DNA from: Bacillota bacterium
Lineage (GTDB): Bacteria; Bacillota; Dethiobacteria; SKNC01
NCBI GenBank assembly: GCA_007120745.1
Contig: SKNC01000073.1
Coordinates: 1 to 13,964, forward strand
DNA: 13,964 nt
Direction: 5' to 3'
In this document: one piece after another, positions 7,241 through 13,839 of the stretch
Numbering within the stretch: the stretch's first letter is position 1
How the letters are laid out: every line of letters begins with the position of its first letter
Program-made: the position numbers and the translations under genes
The notes under the pieces: model-generated
What the model saw: only the letters and a program-made list of their open reading frames with translations
Database searches by the model: none
Told to the model about the DNA's origin: nothing

Positions 7241-7261
7241 CAGGTTTTTTTATGCTATAAT
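7237..7261 (+). promoter_or_regulatory. Promoter for the riboflavin operon (extended -10)
   Basis: TGCTATAAT at 7253-7261 is a perfect extended -10 element. TTGACA at 7237-7242, overlapping the rpe stop, is a perfect -35 box but only 13 bases away, too short for normal sigma-A spacing. The extended -10 probably does most of the work, and transcription would begin near 7268, about 15 bases before the riboswitch. Confidence 0.6.
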
Positions 7262-7281
7262 GTGTATTGGGTCAGTTGAAT

Positions 7282-7430
7282 ATTCCTTCAGGGTCTGGTG
7301 AGAGAGGCGTTTCCAGCGCTTTTCAATTCCGAACCGGCGGTAATCCCCTCAAGGGTAAGCCCGCGAGCCTTTTCTGGTTGACCTGGTGAGATTCCAGGGC
7401 CGACAGTATAGTCTGGATGGTAGAAGGAAG
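7282..7430 (+). promoter_or_regulatory. FMN riboswitch (RFN element)
   Basis: Conserved RFN blocks appear in order: CCTTCAGGG, GGTGA...AATTCC, ACCGGCGGTAA, AGCCCGCGAGCC, CTGGTGAGATTCCAG, GCCGACAGTATAGTCTGG and ATGGTAGAAGG. Stem P1 is TTCCTT (7283-7288) with AAGGAA (7424-7429). The usual variable stem is the short CCC-loop-GGG near 7345-7354. Loop L2 is odd: a 23-base hairpin (7302-7324) separates GGTGA from AATTCC. FMN binding in the nascent leader would favour the terminator at 7433-7462 and so shut off riboflavin synthesis. Identity is certain; the switching mode is inferred from the terminator. Confidence 0.96.
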
Positions 7431-7432
7431 GG

Positions 7433-7469
7433 AATACCTTGGAGGAAAGCCTTTAAGGTATTTTATTTT
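7433..7469 (+). terminator. Riboswitch-controlled intrinsic terminator
   Basis: AATACCTT (7433-7440) pairs perfectly with AAGGTATT (7455-7462). Inside it AGG pairs with CCT around a small loop, and TTTTATTTT follows at 7461-7469. It starts 3 bases after riboswitch stem P1, the right place for attenuation. A competing pairing of CCTTGG (7437-7442) with CCAGGG in the aptamer (about 7394-7399) is possible as an antiterminator, but I cannot weigh the energies. Confidence 0.82.
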
Positions 7470-7502
7470 GCCATTAATTATTGAAGAGGTGAAACTTTTC
7501 CC

Positions 7503-8615
7503 ATGGAGGCTGACGAAAAATATATGTGGCTGGCACTGGACCTGGCGGTTCAGGGGTTGGGGAGGACAAGCCCTAATCCTATGGTGGGTGCCGTCATCGT
7601 GAAAGATGGAGAAATTATAGGAACCGGTTATCATCAAAAGGCAGGGGCGCCCCACGCGGAAGTAAATGCCCTGACCTCTGCAGGAGAAAGAGCCCGGGGT
7701 GCTACCCTGTATGTGACCCTTGAACCCTGCAGCCATTTCGGCAGGACGCCTCCGTGCACGGAGCAGATTATCAGTGCAGGAATTAGAAAAGTGGTGGTGG
7801 CCGCAGTTGACCCTAATCCCTTGATGAACGGTAAGGGAATTGAAGCTTTGAAGAATGCCGGCATTAAGGTTAAAATTGGAGTTCTGGAGGAAAAAGCCCG
7901 GAAACTCAATGAAGTTTTCTTTACGTATATTACCACAGGGCTTCCCTTTGTCACTTTAAAAACAGCCATGAGCCTGGATGGCAAAACTGCCACCCACAAG
8001 GGGTTTTCCCGCTGGATATCATCAGAAAAGTCCAGGGAATATGTGCACCGCTTGCGGAACCAGGTGGATGCTATCATGGTGGGCATCGGTACGATTCTAG
8101 CGGATAATCCCAGGCTGAATACCCGGATTCCCGGGGAAGAGGAAGTTAAAAACCCGGTCCGGGTCATTGTGGACAGCCGCGGCCGCCTGCCTGAGGATTC
8201 TGCACTGGTAAAGCACGTGGAAGATTCCCCCGTAATTCTGGCAGTTACTGAACTGGCGCCTCCGGAAAAACTGGAATCTCTCTCCCGTTTGGGAGTTGAA
8301 ATTGTGAGGGGACAGTCCAGAGATAACCGGGTCCGGTTGAAGGAATTGTTGAGGGTTTTAGGAGAACGGCAGATTACTCACCTCCTGGTGGAGGGGGGTT
8401 CTACCCTTAACTACCAGCTGTTAAAAGAGGAACTGATAGATAAAACTCTGTTTTTTATTGCTCCAAAAATAATTGGAGGAGCCGGAGCCCCTACCCCCGT
8501 GGGGGGAGAAGGGGTAGAGCTTATGGAAGATGCTTATGGGATGTTGGACGTACAGGTAAAAACCCTGGGAGAAGACATACTGGTAACCGGATACCTGGAC
8601 AAAGGAAGCCAATAG
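7503..8615 (+). CDS. ribD: Bifunctional riboflavin deaminase/reductase RibD
   Basis: Carries out the second and third steps of riboflavin synthesis: deamination of the GTP-derived diaminopyrimidine, then NADPH-dependent reduction of its ribosyl side chain. The N-terminal cytidine-deaminase-like domain (about 1-145) has the zinc site His51-Ala-Glu53 with Cys76 and Cys85 in EPCSHFGRTPPC. The C-terminal reductase domain shows LKTAMSLDGKTAT, ISSEKSREYVHRLR, GIGTILADNPRLN, VIVDSRGRLP and LLVEGGSTLN. At 370 residues both domains are complete. AGAGGTGA at 7485-7492 lies 10 bases before ATG 7503. First gene of the operon, directly under the FMN riboswitch. Confidence 0.97.
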   Translation: MEADEKYMWLALDLAVQGLGRTSPNPMVGAVIVKDGEIIGTGYHQKAGAPHAEVNALTSAGERARGATLYVTLEPCSHFGRTPPCTEQIISAGIRKVVVAAVDPNPLMNGKGIEALKNAGIKVKIGVLEEKARKLNEVFFTYITTGLPFVTLKTAMSLDGKTATHKGFSRWISSEKSREYVHRLRNQVDAIMVGIGTILADNPRLNTRIPGEEEVKNPVRVIVDSRGRLPEDSALVKHVEDSPVILAVTELAPPEKLESLSRLGVEIVRGQSRDNRVRLKELLRVLGERQITHLLVEGGSTLNYQLLKEELIDKTLFFIAPKIIGGAGAPTPVGGEGVELMEDAYGMLDVQVKTLGEDILVTGYLDKGSQ

Positions 8616-8631
8616 AAAAGGAGTTGATCCG

Positions 8632-9285
8632 GTGTTTACTGGCATTGTAGAAGAACTGGGAGTGATTCACGGGTTGGAACTGGAAAATGCCAGTCCCTCT
8701 CTGGGAATGAAAGCAAATGTAATCCTTTCAGACATGAAAATTGGTGACAGCATTTCCGTAAACGGGGTCTGCCTGACGGTGATATCCTTTGACAGCGATT
8801 CCTTCAAGGCTGAGGTGATGCCCGAAACCCTGCGGAAGACAGCGCTTTTAGATTTGAAGAGGGGAGACCGGGTAAACCTGGAACGGGCCCTGTCCCTGGG
8901 AGACCGGCTGGGAGGCCATCTGGTAAGCGGTCATATTGATGGAGTGGGCATGATTCGAAAAAAACAACGGGAATCTAATGCCCTGGTTATTGAGATACAG
9001 GCCCCGCCGGAAATTTTGAAATACGCCATACCCAAGGGGTCCATGGCGGTTGACGGAATAAGCCTTACGGTGGTGGAGGTTATGGGGGACAGCTTTACTG
9101 TTTCATTAATCCCCCATACGGCAGAGTATACCACTCTGGGTTTTAAGTCCGCCGGCTCCAGGGTAAACCTGGAGGGGGATGTGATTGGAAAGTATGTGGA
9201 AAAATTTATGTCAGCCCGCAGGGAGGGGCAGGAATCTCAAAAGGGCCTGACACTGAAAGACCTGGCAGAAAAAGGGTTTCTGTAG
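8632..9285 (+). CDS. ribE: Riboflavin synthase alpha subunit RibE
   Basis: Dismutates two molecules of 6,7-dimethyl-8-ribityllumazine into riboflavin and the pyrimidine that returns to RibH. It has 217 residues in two lumazine-binding barrels: repeat one starts FTGIVEELG and contains GDSISVNGVCLTV, and repeat two starts GGHLVSGHIDGVG and contains DGISLTVVEV followed by SLIPHTAEYTTLG. The start is GTG 8632, with AAAAGGAG (8616-8623) 8 bases upstream, and no ATG competes. It begins 16 bases after ribD. The name ribE follows Bacillus usage; the E. coli equivalent is ribC. Confidence 0.96.
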   Translation: MFTGIVEELGVIHGLELENASPSLGMKANVILSDMKIGDSISVNGVCLTVISFDSDSFKAEVMPETLRKTALLDLKRGDRVNLERALSLGDRLGGHLVSGHIDGVGMIRKKQRESNALVIEIQAPPEILKYAIPKGSMAVDGISLTVVEVMGDSFTVSLIPHTAEYTTLGFKSAGSRVNLEGDVIGKYVEKFMSARREGQESQKGLTLKDLAEKGFL

Positions 9286-9303
9286 AAAGCGAGGGATGGG
9301 GAA

Positions 9304-10500
9304 ATGACATTTAATACCATTGATGAAGCATTGGAGGAACTGAAAAAAGGCAGTATGATTATTGTGGTGGATGATGAGGACCGGGAGAATGAGGGAGACC
9401 TGGTTATGGCAGCGGAAAAGGTTACCCCGGAGGCCATTAACTTTATGGCCAAATACGGTCGAGGGTTGATTTGTGTGCCTCTGACTCCCGAACGAATATG
9501 TGAGCTGGACCTGCCTTTAATGGTAAGCAGCAATACCGAGGGCCACGGTACTGCCTTTACGGTTTCGGTGGATGCCAGTTCTGTGACTACGGGCATTTCT
9601 GCTCAGGAAAGGGCGTTTACCGTGAAAGCCCTGATTTCTCCTGACACAAAGCCCCAGGATTTGAATCGTCCGGGCCATATCTTTCCCCTCAGGGCCAAAG
9701 AGGGAGGAGTTCTTCGCAGGGCGGGACATACGGAGGCCGGCGCTGACCTGGCAAAAATGGCAGGCCTGTATCCCGCAGGCGTAATTTGTGAAATTATGAA
9801 TGAAGATGGAACCATGGCCAGGGTTCCGGAACTGATGGAATTTGCAGAGCAGCACGGGTTGAAGATTATTACCATAGCGGATTTAATCAATTACCGCATG
9901 CAGAAGGAAAAGCTGGTGTTCCGGGCAGGGGAGGCAGAGCTGCCTACCCGGTTCGGAGAATTTAAATTAATTGCCTATGAAAACTCTGTGGACAACGATG
10001 CTCACGTAGCCCTGACAAAAGGGGATATTGACAGCGGGAAGCCGGTGCTGGTGCGGGTGCATTCGGAGTGCCTGACAGGGGATGTGCTGGGCTCCCTGCG
10101 GTGTGACTGCGGCAACCAGCTGGCCCAGGCCCTGATTCAAATTAACCAGGAGGGCCGGGGGGTTTTGATTTATATGCGGCAGGAGGGCCGGGGAATCGGC
10201 CTGGCCAATAAGATAAAAGCCTATGAGCTTCAGGACCAGGGGAAGGACACCGTGGAAGCCAACGAAGAGCTGGGCTTTGCCGCTGACCTGAGGGATTACG
10301 GAATCGGTGCCCAAATCCTGGTGGACCTGGGAGTTAAAGAAATCAAGCTGTTAACCAACAATCCCCGTAAAATTAAGGGGCTGGAGGGGTACGGACTGAA
10401 GATTGTGGAGAGAGTGCCCCTGGAGATAAAGCCGGGGATATACAACTATAATTACCTGCACACCAAGAAGGAAAAACTGGGACATCTTTTAGGATATTAA
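9304..10500 (+). CDS. ribBA: RibBA: DHBP synthase / GTP cyclohydrolase II
   Basis: Fused enzyme supplying both precursors of riboflavin. The N-terminal RibB half (about 1-200) converts ribulose 5-phosphate to 3,4-dihydroxy-2-butanone 4-phosphate and shows DDEDRENEGDLVMAAE, TEGHGTAFTVSVDA, RPGHIFPLRA and RRAGHTEAGADLA. The C-terminal RibA half opens GTP and has the zinc ligands Cys256, Cys267 and Cys269 (GSLRCDCGNQL), MRQEGRGIGL, DLRDYGIGAQIL and LLTNNPRKI. With 398 residues it is full length. The SD before ATG 9304 is weak (GAGGGATGGGG), and the gene may rely on read-through from ribE, which ends 18 bases upstream. Both active sites look intact, unlike RibBA variants that have lost one. Confidence 0.97.
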   Translation: MTFNTIDEALEELKKGSMIIVVDDEDRENEGDLVMAAEKVTPEAINFMAKYGRGLICVPLTPERICELDLPLMVSSNTEGHGTAFTVSVDASSVTTGISAQERAFTVKALISPDTKPQDLNRPGHIFPLRAKEGGVLRRAGHTEAGADLAKMAGLYPAGVICEIMNEDGTMARVPELMEFAEQHGLKIITIADLINYRMQKEKLVFRAGEAELPTRFGEFKLIAYENSVDNDAHVALTKGDIDSGKPVLVRVHSECLTGDVLGSLRCDCGNQLAQALIQINQEGRGVLIYMRQEGRGIGLANKIKAYELQDQGKDTVEANEELGFAADLRDYGIGAQILVDLGVKEIKLLTNNPRKIKGLEGYGLKIVERVPLEIKPGIYNYNYLHTKKEKLGHLLGY

Positions 10501-10526
10501 ATAAATGATACGGGGGGAGAAGCCTT

Positions 10527-10994
10527 ATGAACAAAATTTACGAAGGACAGCTAATTGCCGATAAATACCGGTTTGGTATTGTGGTCAGCAGGTTTAATGA
10601 ATTTATTTCTAATAAGCTGCTGGGAGGCGCTTTAGATGCTCTGCAGAGACATGGTGCTCAGTCGGATAACATTGAAGTGGCCTGGACGCCAGGGGCCTTT
10701 GAGGTTCCGCTGGTTGCGCAGAAAATGGCCAGGACAAAAAAATATGACGCGGTGATCTGCCTGGGAGCAGTCATACGGGGCAGCACTCCTCATTTTGAGT
10801 ACGTGTCCAGTGAAGTGTCCAAGGGGATTGCCAAAGTGAGTTTAGAAACGGAAATTCCGGTGATTTTTGGTATTGTTACCACGGACACCCTGGAGCAGGC
10901 CATTGAAAGAGCTGGGACCAAAGCTGGCAACAAGGGATGGGATGCCGCGGTGGCGGCCATTGAAATGGCCGATTTAGCGGGACAGCTCAGCTAG
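10527..10994 (+). CDS. ribH: 6,7-dimethyl-8-ribityllumazine synthase RibH
   Basis: Condenses the RibB and RibD products to the lumazine that RibE converts to riboflavin; family members assemble into pentamers or 60-subunit shells that can enclose RibE. The 155-residue protein has FGIVVSRFNEFI, VAWTPGAFEVPLVAQ, CLGAVIRGSTPHFEYV with catalytic His89, and FGIVTTDTLEQAIERAG with the phosphate-binding region TKAGNKGWD. ATG 10527 follows a purine-rich SD (GGGGGGAG), 26 bases after ribBA. It is the last gene of the pathway; no terminator follows before the next gene 42 bases on. Confidence 0.97.
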   Translation: MNKIYEGQLIADKYRFGIVVSRFNEFISNKLLGGALDALQRHGAQSDNIEVAWTPGAFEVPLVAQKMARTKKYDAVICLGAVIRGSTPHFEYVSSEVSKGIAKVSLETEIPVIFGIVTTDTLEQAIERAGTKAGNKGWDAAVAAIEMADLAGQLS

Positions 10995-11036
10995 TTAGAA
11001 TTATTTTCCAGTCTTTAAGGTATGGAGGAATAGCCA

Positions 11037-11261
11037 ATGGGAAAGTTTATCCTGGACGCCCTGGGGGATATGTGTCCGATCCCGGCGATTAAAGCGGAGA
11101 AAAAATTAAAAGAGTTGAAGGAAGGGGATACGCTGGTGGTGGAAACGGATCACAGCTGTGCCATGACCAGTATTCCCAATCACCTGAAAAAGAAAAAGTG
11201 TTCTATAGAGATTGAGGAGATCGAAGAGGGAATCTGGCACATTATTATTACCAAAAGCTAA
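11037..11261 (+). CDS. TusA/YedF-family sulfur carrier (SirA-like)
   Basis: Small cytoplasmic sulfur-transfer protein of 74 residues. LDALGDMCPIPAIKAEKKL holds the signature CPxP with Cys13, which carries a persulfide in characterised members. Cys41 (HSCAMTS) and Cys55 are additional. GGAGGA (11024-11029) lies 7 bases before ATG 11037. It sits 42 bases after ribH with no terminator between, so it may be made from the riboflavin transcript. Its function points to the yeeE genes beyond the regulator: TusA/YeeD-like carriers are commonly paired with YeeE/YedE transporters and accept sulfur from imported thiosulfate. A selenium-related role (YedF type) is the alternative. Its stop codon overlaps that of the convergent lysR gene. 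Confidence 0.88.
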   Translation: MGKFILDALGDMCPIPAIKAEKKLKELKEGDTLVVETDHSCAMTSIPNHLKKKKCSIEIEEIEEGIWHIIITKS

Positions 11262-12178
11262 CAGAAACTTCTGGTGCGGGGGCATTCAATGAACTCAATA
11301 AAATTTTTTTGGAGGGCTGTTTTTGGCTTAACACTGGAATATATCACTGTAAAGTAATGGGGAAAAGAAATTCCCTCCACCTGCAGTGCTTTTAAGGTCC
11401 CATGTCTCAGTTCACGGCGGACTGCCAGGCGGGAAATAAGAGATATGCCCTGGCCCACTTCCACACAGGACTTTATGGCTTCCAGGGTGCTCAGTTCCAT
11501 GGTCAGCCGGCAGTCATCCAGACTTATGTCATTGTCCTCCAGGGCTTTTTCCACTGTTTCCCGGATGCCGGAGCCCTTTTCCCGAAGGACCAGGGGAAGA
11601 GTTTTCAATTCTTCCAGGGTGATGACCTCTTTATCGGTCCATTCGCCGTTGGCCGGAGTAATCATGACCAGTTCATCCCTGCAGATGTTCTTGGCAATCA
11701 GCTTCTGCTGCTTTAAAAGGCTCTTATCATAAGGACCTTCAATCAAGCCAATATCCAGAACACCGTCTTCCGTTTTTTCTAGAATTTCATCGGTATTGGC
11801 GATGGTCATTTTAACATCACTTTGGGGGTATTTCTCTTTAAAAATATAAATACTGCAGGGAAGGGCATACCCGCCGATGGTGGAGCTGGCGCCGATGTTC
11901 ATTTCTTCCTCGGCCAGGCTGCTGAGGGCATTGATTTCCTGCACCAGGTTTTCACTGAGGGAAATAATTCGCTGACCGTAGGAATAGACCAGTTCTCCCG
12001 CAGGGGTAACTTTTACTCCCCGGTTGCTTCTTTCCAGAAGTTTGGTTTGAAAGTATTCTTCCAGGTCCTGAACCTGGATGCTCAGGGCCGGCTGACTGAT
12101 ATGAAGGTGTTTTGCCGCTTTAGATATGCTTCCGGCTTTAACTACGGTACAAAAGGCGGTAATCTGGTTTAGATTCAC
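11258..12178 (-). CDS. LysR-type transcriptional regulator (CysL-like)
   Basis: Regulator of 306 residues. An N-terminal winged helix-turn-helix (about 1-60; SISKAAKHLHISQPALSIQVQDLE) is followed by an effector-binding domain from about residue 90 (MNIGASSTIGGYALP, VLDIGLIEGP, VGQGISLISRLAV). The IGASSTIGGYALP type is seen in CysL/CbbR-like members that control sulfur or carbon assimilation; the effector here is unknown. The start is GTG (12176-12178 on this strand), with GGAGGA (12185-12190) 6 bases upstream. It lies divergent from the yeeE pair with a 176-base spacer carrying promoter and dyad signals, so control of yeeE and autoregulation are the likely roles. Its stop overlaps the stop of the TusA-like gene by 4 bases. 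Confidence 0.93.
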   Translation of the reverse strand: MNLNQITAFCTVVKAGSISKAAKHLHISQPALSIQVQDLEEYFQTKLLERSNRGVKVTPAGELVYSYGQRIISLSENLVQEINALSSLAEEEMNIGASSTIGGYALPCSIYIFKEKYPQSDVKMTIANTDEILEKTEDGVLDIGLIEGPYDKSLLKQQKLIAKNICRDELVMITPANGEWTDKEVITLEELKTLPLVLREKGSGIRETVEKALEDNDISLDDCRLTMELSTLEAIKSCVEVGQGISLISRLAVRRELRHGTLKALQVEGISFPHYFTVIYSSVKPKTALQKNFIEFIECPRTRSFC

Positions 12179-12265
12179 AGTGGTTCCTCCATTTAATGAG
12201 ATTTGCAGGCAAAAAAAATTTTATAATCATTTGAATAGGGATTAATTTCACGAGGCTTATATTAT

Positions 12266-12275
12266 TATAATTATA
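12266..12275. promoter_or_regulatory. Palindrome TATAATTATA overlapping the lysR -10
   Basis: A perfect 10-base palindrome centred about 65 bases before the predicted yeeE transcription start, where LysR-family recognition sites often lie. It also contains the lysR -10 box. It is AT-rich and could be chance, so it is only a candidate second contact site. Confidence 0.3.
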
Positions 12276-12298
12276 TATTTCCTAATAGATTAAATCAA
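12270..12298 (-). promoter_or_regulatory. lysR promoter
   Basis: Read on the minus strand, TTGATT (12293-12298) and TATAAT (12270-12275) are separated by exactly 17 bases. This gives a leader of about 85 bases before the lysR GTG. Confidence 0.6.
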
Positions 12299-12299
12299 T
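12285..12299. promoter_or_regulatory. Candidate LysR operator (T-N11-A dyad)
   Basis: ATAGATT-A-AATCAAT is an imperfect inverted repeat (6 of 7 positions match) that contains T-N11-A (T12286 to A12298), the LysR-family box. It overlaps the lysR -35 and lies about 44 bases before the predicted yeeE transcription start, so one bound regulator could repress lysR and activate yeeE. Position and symmetry are seen; function is inferred. Confidence 0.45.
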
Positions 12300-12323
12300 A
12301 CAGCAAGCTGAATGTTTTTGTTT

Positions 12324-12329
12324 TATAAT
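12324..12329 (+). promoter_or_regulatory. -10 box of the yeeE pair
   Basis: TATAAT lies 25 bases before the yeeE ATG. At 16-18 bases upstream there is only CAGCAA-like sequence, so no -35 element. A strong -10 with no -35 is typical of an activator-dependent promoter, in line with the LysR dyad upstream. Confidence 0.5.
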
Positions 12330-12354
12330 CTGGTGCTGTCAAAAGAGGGTTAAA

Positions 12355-12999
12355 ATGAGGAAAATTGAAAGAGTTACGCGAGAGAAAAAAATAACGAAAA
12401 TAAATCAGCCTCAAATAGCGGTTATTGTGCTGCTGTTCAACCTGCTCATATGCCTGTTTTTATTTATGTTGAGACCATATCTCCCCGTGATTTGGATTTT
12501 CGGCCTGGTTTTCGGGTATGCTCTGCAGAGGTCCCGCTTTTGTTTTGCCGCCTCTTTCAGGGATTTAATTGTGCTGAAAAATTCTACCATCATGAGGGCG
12601 GTAATCCTGGCCATGTTCATTTCCTCATTAGGGTTTTACCTGTATAATGTCTACTTTTCCCCGGGAGAAATTGCAGGGATTATTTATCCGGTGGGTATTC
12701 ATACCGCCGTGGGCGCTTTTCTGTTTGGACTGGGGATGGTTATTGCCGGGGGCTGTGCCTCGGGGGTTTTGATGCGCATGGGGGAAGGGTATCTGATGCA
12801 GTGGATTGCCTTTGTGGGCCTGGTAGTGGGTTCTGTCCTGGGCTCCTGGTCTTTTACATGGTGGTACGGAATTATTGTCAGCAGTCCGGAAATTATCCTT
12901 CCCAATCTTCTGGGTTGGCCCCTGGCGTTGTTAACACAGCTAATTATTTTAGGCCTCTTATATGTTATATTTAGAAAGTGGGAAGACAGGCAATCTTGA
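12355..12999 (+). CDS. YeeE/YedE-type thiosulfate transporter, N-terminal half
   Basis: Membrane protein of 214 residues with about five hydrophobic segments after a basic N-terminus (residues 1-20). It carries two signatures of the YeeE/YedE family (sulf_transp, formerly DUF395): RSRFCFAASFRD with Cys63, and VIAGGCASGVLMRMGEGY with Cys134. In the characterised Spirochaeta YeeE, three conserved cysteines lining the channel relay thiosulfate; these two match the first two. The third is in the next gene. Single-chain YeeE proteins are roughly 350-400 residues, so this is half of one. AGAGGG (12344-12349) precedes ATG 12355 by 5 bases. Divergent from lysR. Selenium-associated YedE is the alternative function. 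Confidence 0.86.
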   Translation: MRKIERVTREKKITKINQPQIAVIVLLFNLLICLFLFMLRPYLPVIWIFGLVFGYALQRSRFCFAASFRDLIVLKNSTIMRAVILAMFISSLGFYLYNVYFSPGEIAGIIYPVGIHTAVGAFLFGLGMVIAGGCASGVLMRMGEGYLMQWIAFVGLVVGSVLGSWSFTWWYGIIVSSPEIILPNLLGWPLALLTQLIILGLLYVIFRKWEDRQS

Positions 13000-13059
13000 C
13001 CTTTACCGTGCAAAGCCTGATGCATTGGTGGAGTGTCAAACCTTTAGGAGGATTCGACT

Positions 13060-13599
13060 ATGCCGCTCAAGCAGGATAAGAACGGGTTTTATGAAAGATA
13101 TATAAAAAAAGTATGGCCTTATTGGGTGGGGGCAGTTGTGCTGGGGTTCTTCAATGTTTTACTGCTGTTTGCTTCCGGACGGTTTTGGAGTTTTTCCTCG
13201 GCCTTTGGATACTGGGGAGGATGGTTTTTTAGAAGCATCGGGATTCCTATCCAGGAATGGGTTTACTTTAGTTATGGCCGTTACCCCCGGGTTTTTACAG
13301 AAGGTTTTTTTGAAAACCGGGAGACACTTTTAGTGCTTTCCATGATTATTGGGGCTTTCATATCGGCCCTGGCGGCGGGAGAATTCAGGATTAGGAGGGT
13401 TAAGTCCTACCGACATGTGATAACCGCCCTGGTGGGGGGCACCCTCATGGGATACGGGGCCAGGATTGCCCTGGGTTGTAATATCGGTGCTTATTTAAGT
13501 GCCGTCGGGTCCATGTCCCTGCAGGGATGGGTTTTTGGCCTGTTTACTTTTTTGGGCGCAGTAGTGGGAAGCAGGCTTTTAATTAAGTATCTCATGTAA
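13060..13599 (+). CDS. YeeE/YedE-type thiosulfate transporter, C-terminal half
   Basis: Membrane protein of 179 residues with about four hydrophobic segments. ALGCNIGAYLSAVGSMSLQGWVFG carries Cys140 in the GCNIGA signature, the third conserved cysteine of YeeE channels. Another membrane helix follows with GAVVGSRLL. It has its own strong SD, AGGAGGA (13046-13052), 7 bases before ATG 13060, and starts 60 bases after the preceding half, so the two are separate co-transcribed genes, not a frameshifted one. The spacer is in the same frame but contains TGA 13018 and TAG 13045 besides the first gene's own stop. The two products presumably pair to form one channel. Confidence 0.86.
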   Translation: MPLKQDKNGFYERYIKKVWPYWVGAVVLGFFNVLLLFASGRFWSFSSAFGYWGGWFFRSIGIPIQEWVYFSYGRYPRVFTEGFFENRETLLVLSMIIGAFISALAAGEFRIRRVKSYRHVITALVGGTLMGYGARIALGCNIGAYLSAVGSMSLQGWVFGLFTFLGAVVGSRLLIKYLM

Positions 13600-13606
13600 C
13601 AAGTCA

Positions 13607-13637
13607 ATGAGTGTCCTGCAAAAACAAGGACACTCAT
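13607..13637. repeat. 11-base perfect inverted repeat after the transporter genes
   Basis: ATGAGTGTCCT (13607-13617) and AGGACACTCAT (13627-13637) are perfect complements around a 9-base A-rich loop, starting 7 bases after the stop. No T-run follows on either strand, so it does not look like an intrinsic terminator. It could protect the mRNA 3' end or be a protein-binding dyad. Confidence 0.7.
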
Positions 13638-13711
13638 CAGAAGATAAAATCAGTTAAAAACATATTTCCCCATAGTTAATAGATTAAATTCCATATTTGT
13701 GTTCTTACGGA

Positions 13712-13739
13712 AAAACTCTGCAGTTCGCTGCAGAGTTTT
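13712..13739. terminator. Bidirectional intrinsic terminator with UUCG loop
   Basis: AAAACTCTGCAG (13712-13723) pairs perfectly over 12 bases with CTGCAGAGTTTT (13728-13739) around a TTCG tetraloop. The stem ends in T-runs on both strands (TTTT on +, TTTTT on -). It can end the yeeE transcript from the left and the spoVM transcript from the right. Confidence 0.85.
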
Positions 13740-13839
13740 GTGTAATAACAGCCGGCCTGTAATGAATCCAGGGGCTATTTATGTTTACATTTGTTAATGG
13801 TACTTACTTGATGACACAGCAGGGTAAAACCAGTTACGG

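Noticed and set aside
7417..7602. Open frame starting inside the riboswitch and overlapping ribD
   Set aside because: It covers the 3' strand of P1, the terminator and the start of ribD in another frame, and its product matches nothing.
11402..12172. Plus-strand open frames opposite lysR
   Set aside because: Shadow frames of a clear LysR gene; no SD and no recognisable domain.
12997..13062. Possible single yeeE gene read through TGA (selenocysteine or stop suppression), since both halves are in the same frame
   Set aside because: The spacer also contains TGA 13018 and TAG 13045 in that frame, and the second half has its own strong SD and ATG.
13740..13839. Coding sequence between the bidirectional terminator and spoVM
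   Set aside because: No frame with an SD and plausible product was found on either strand.
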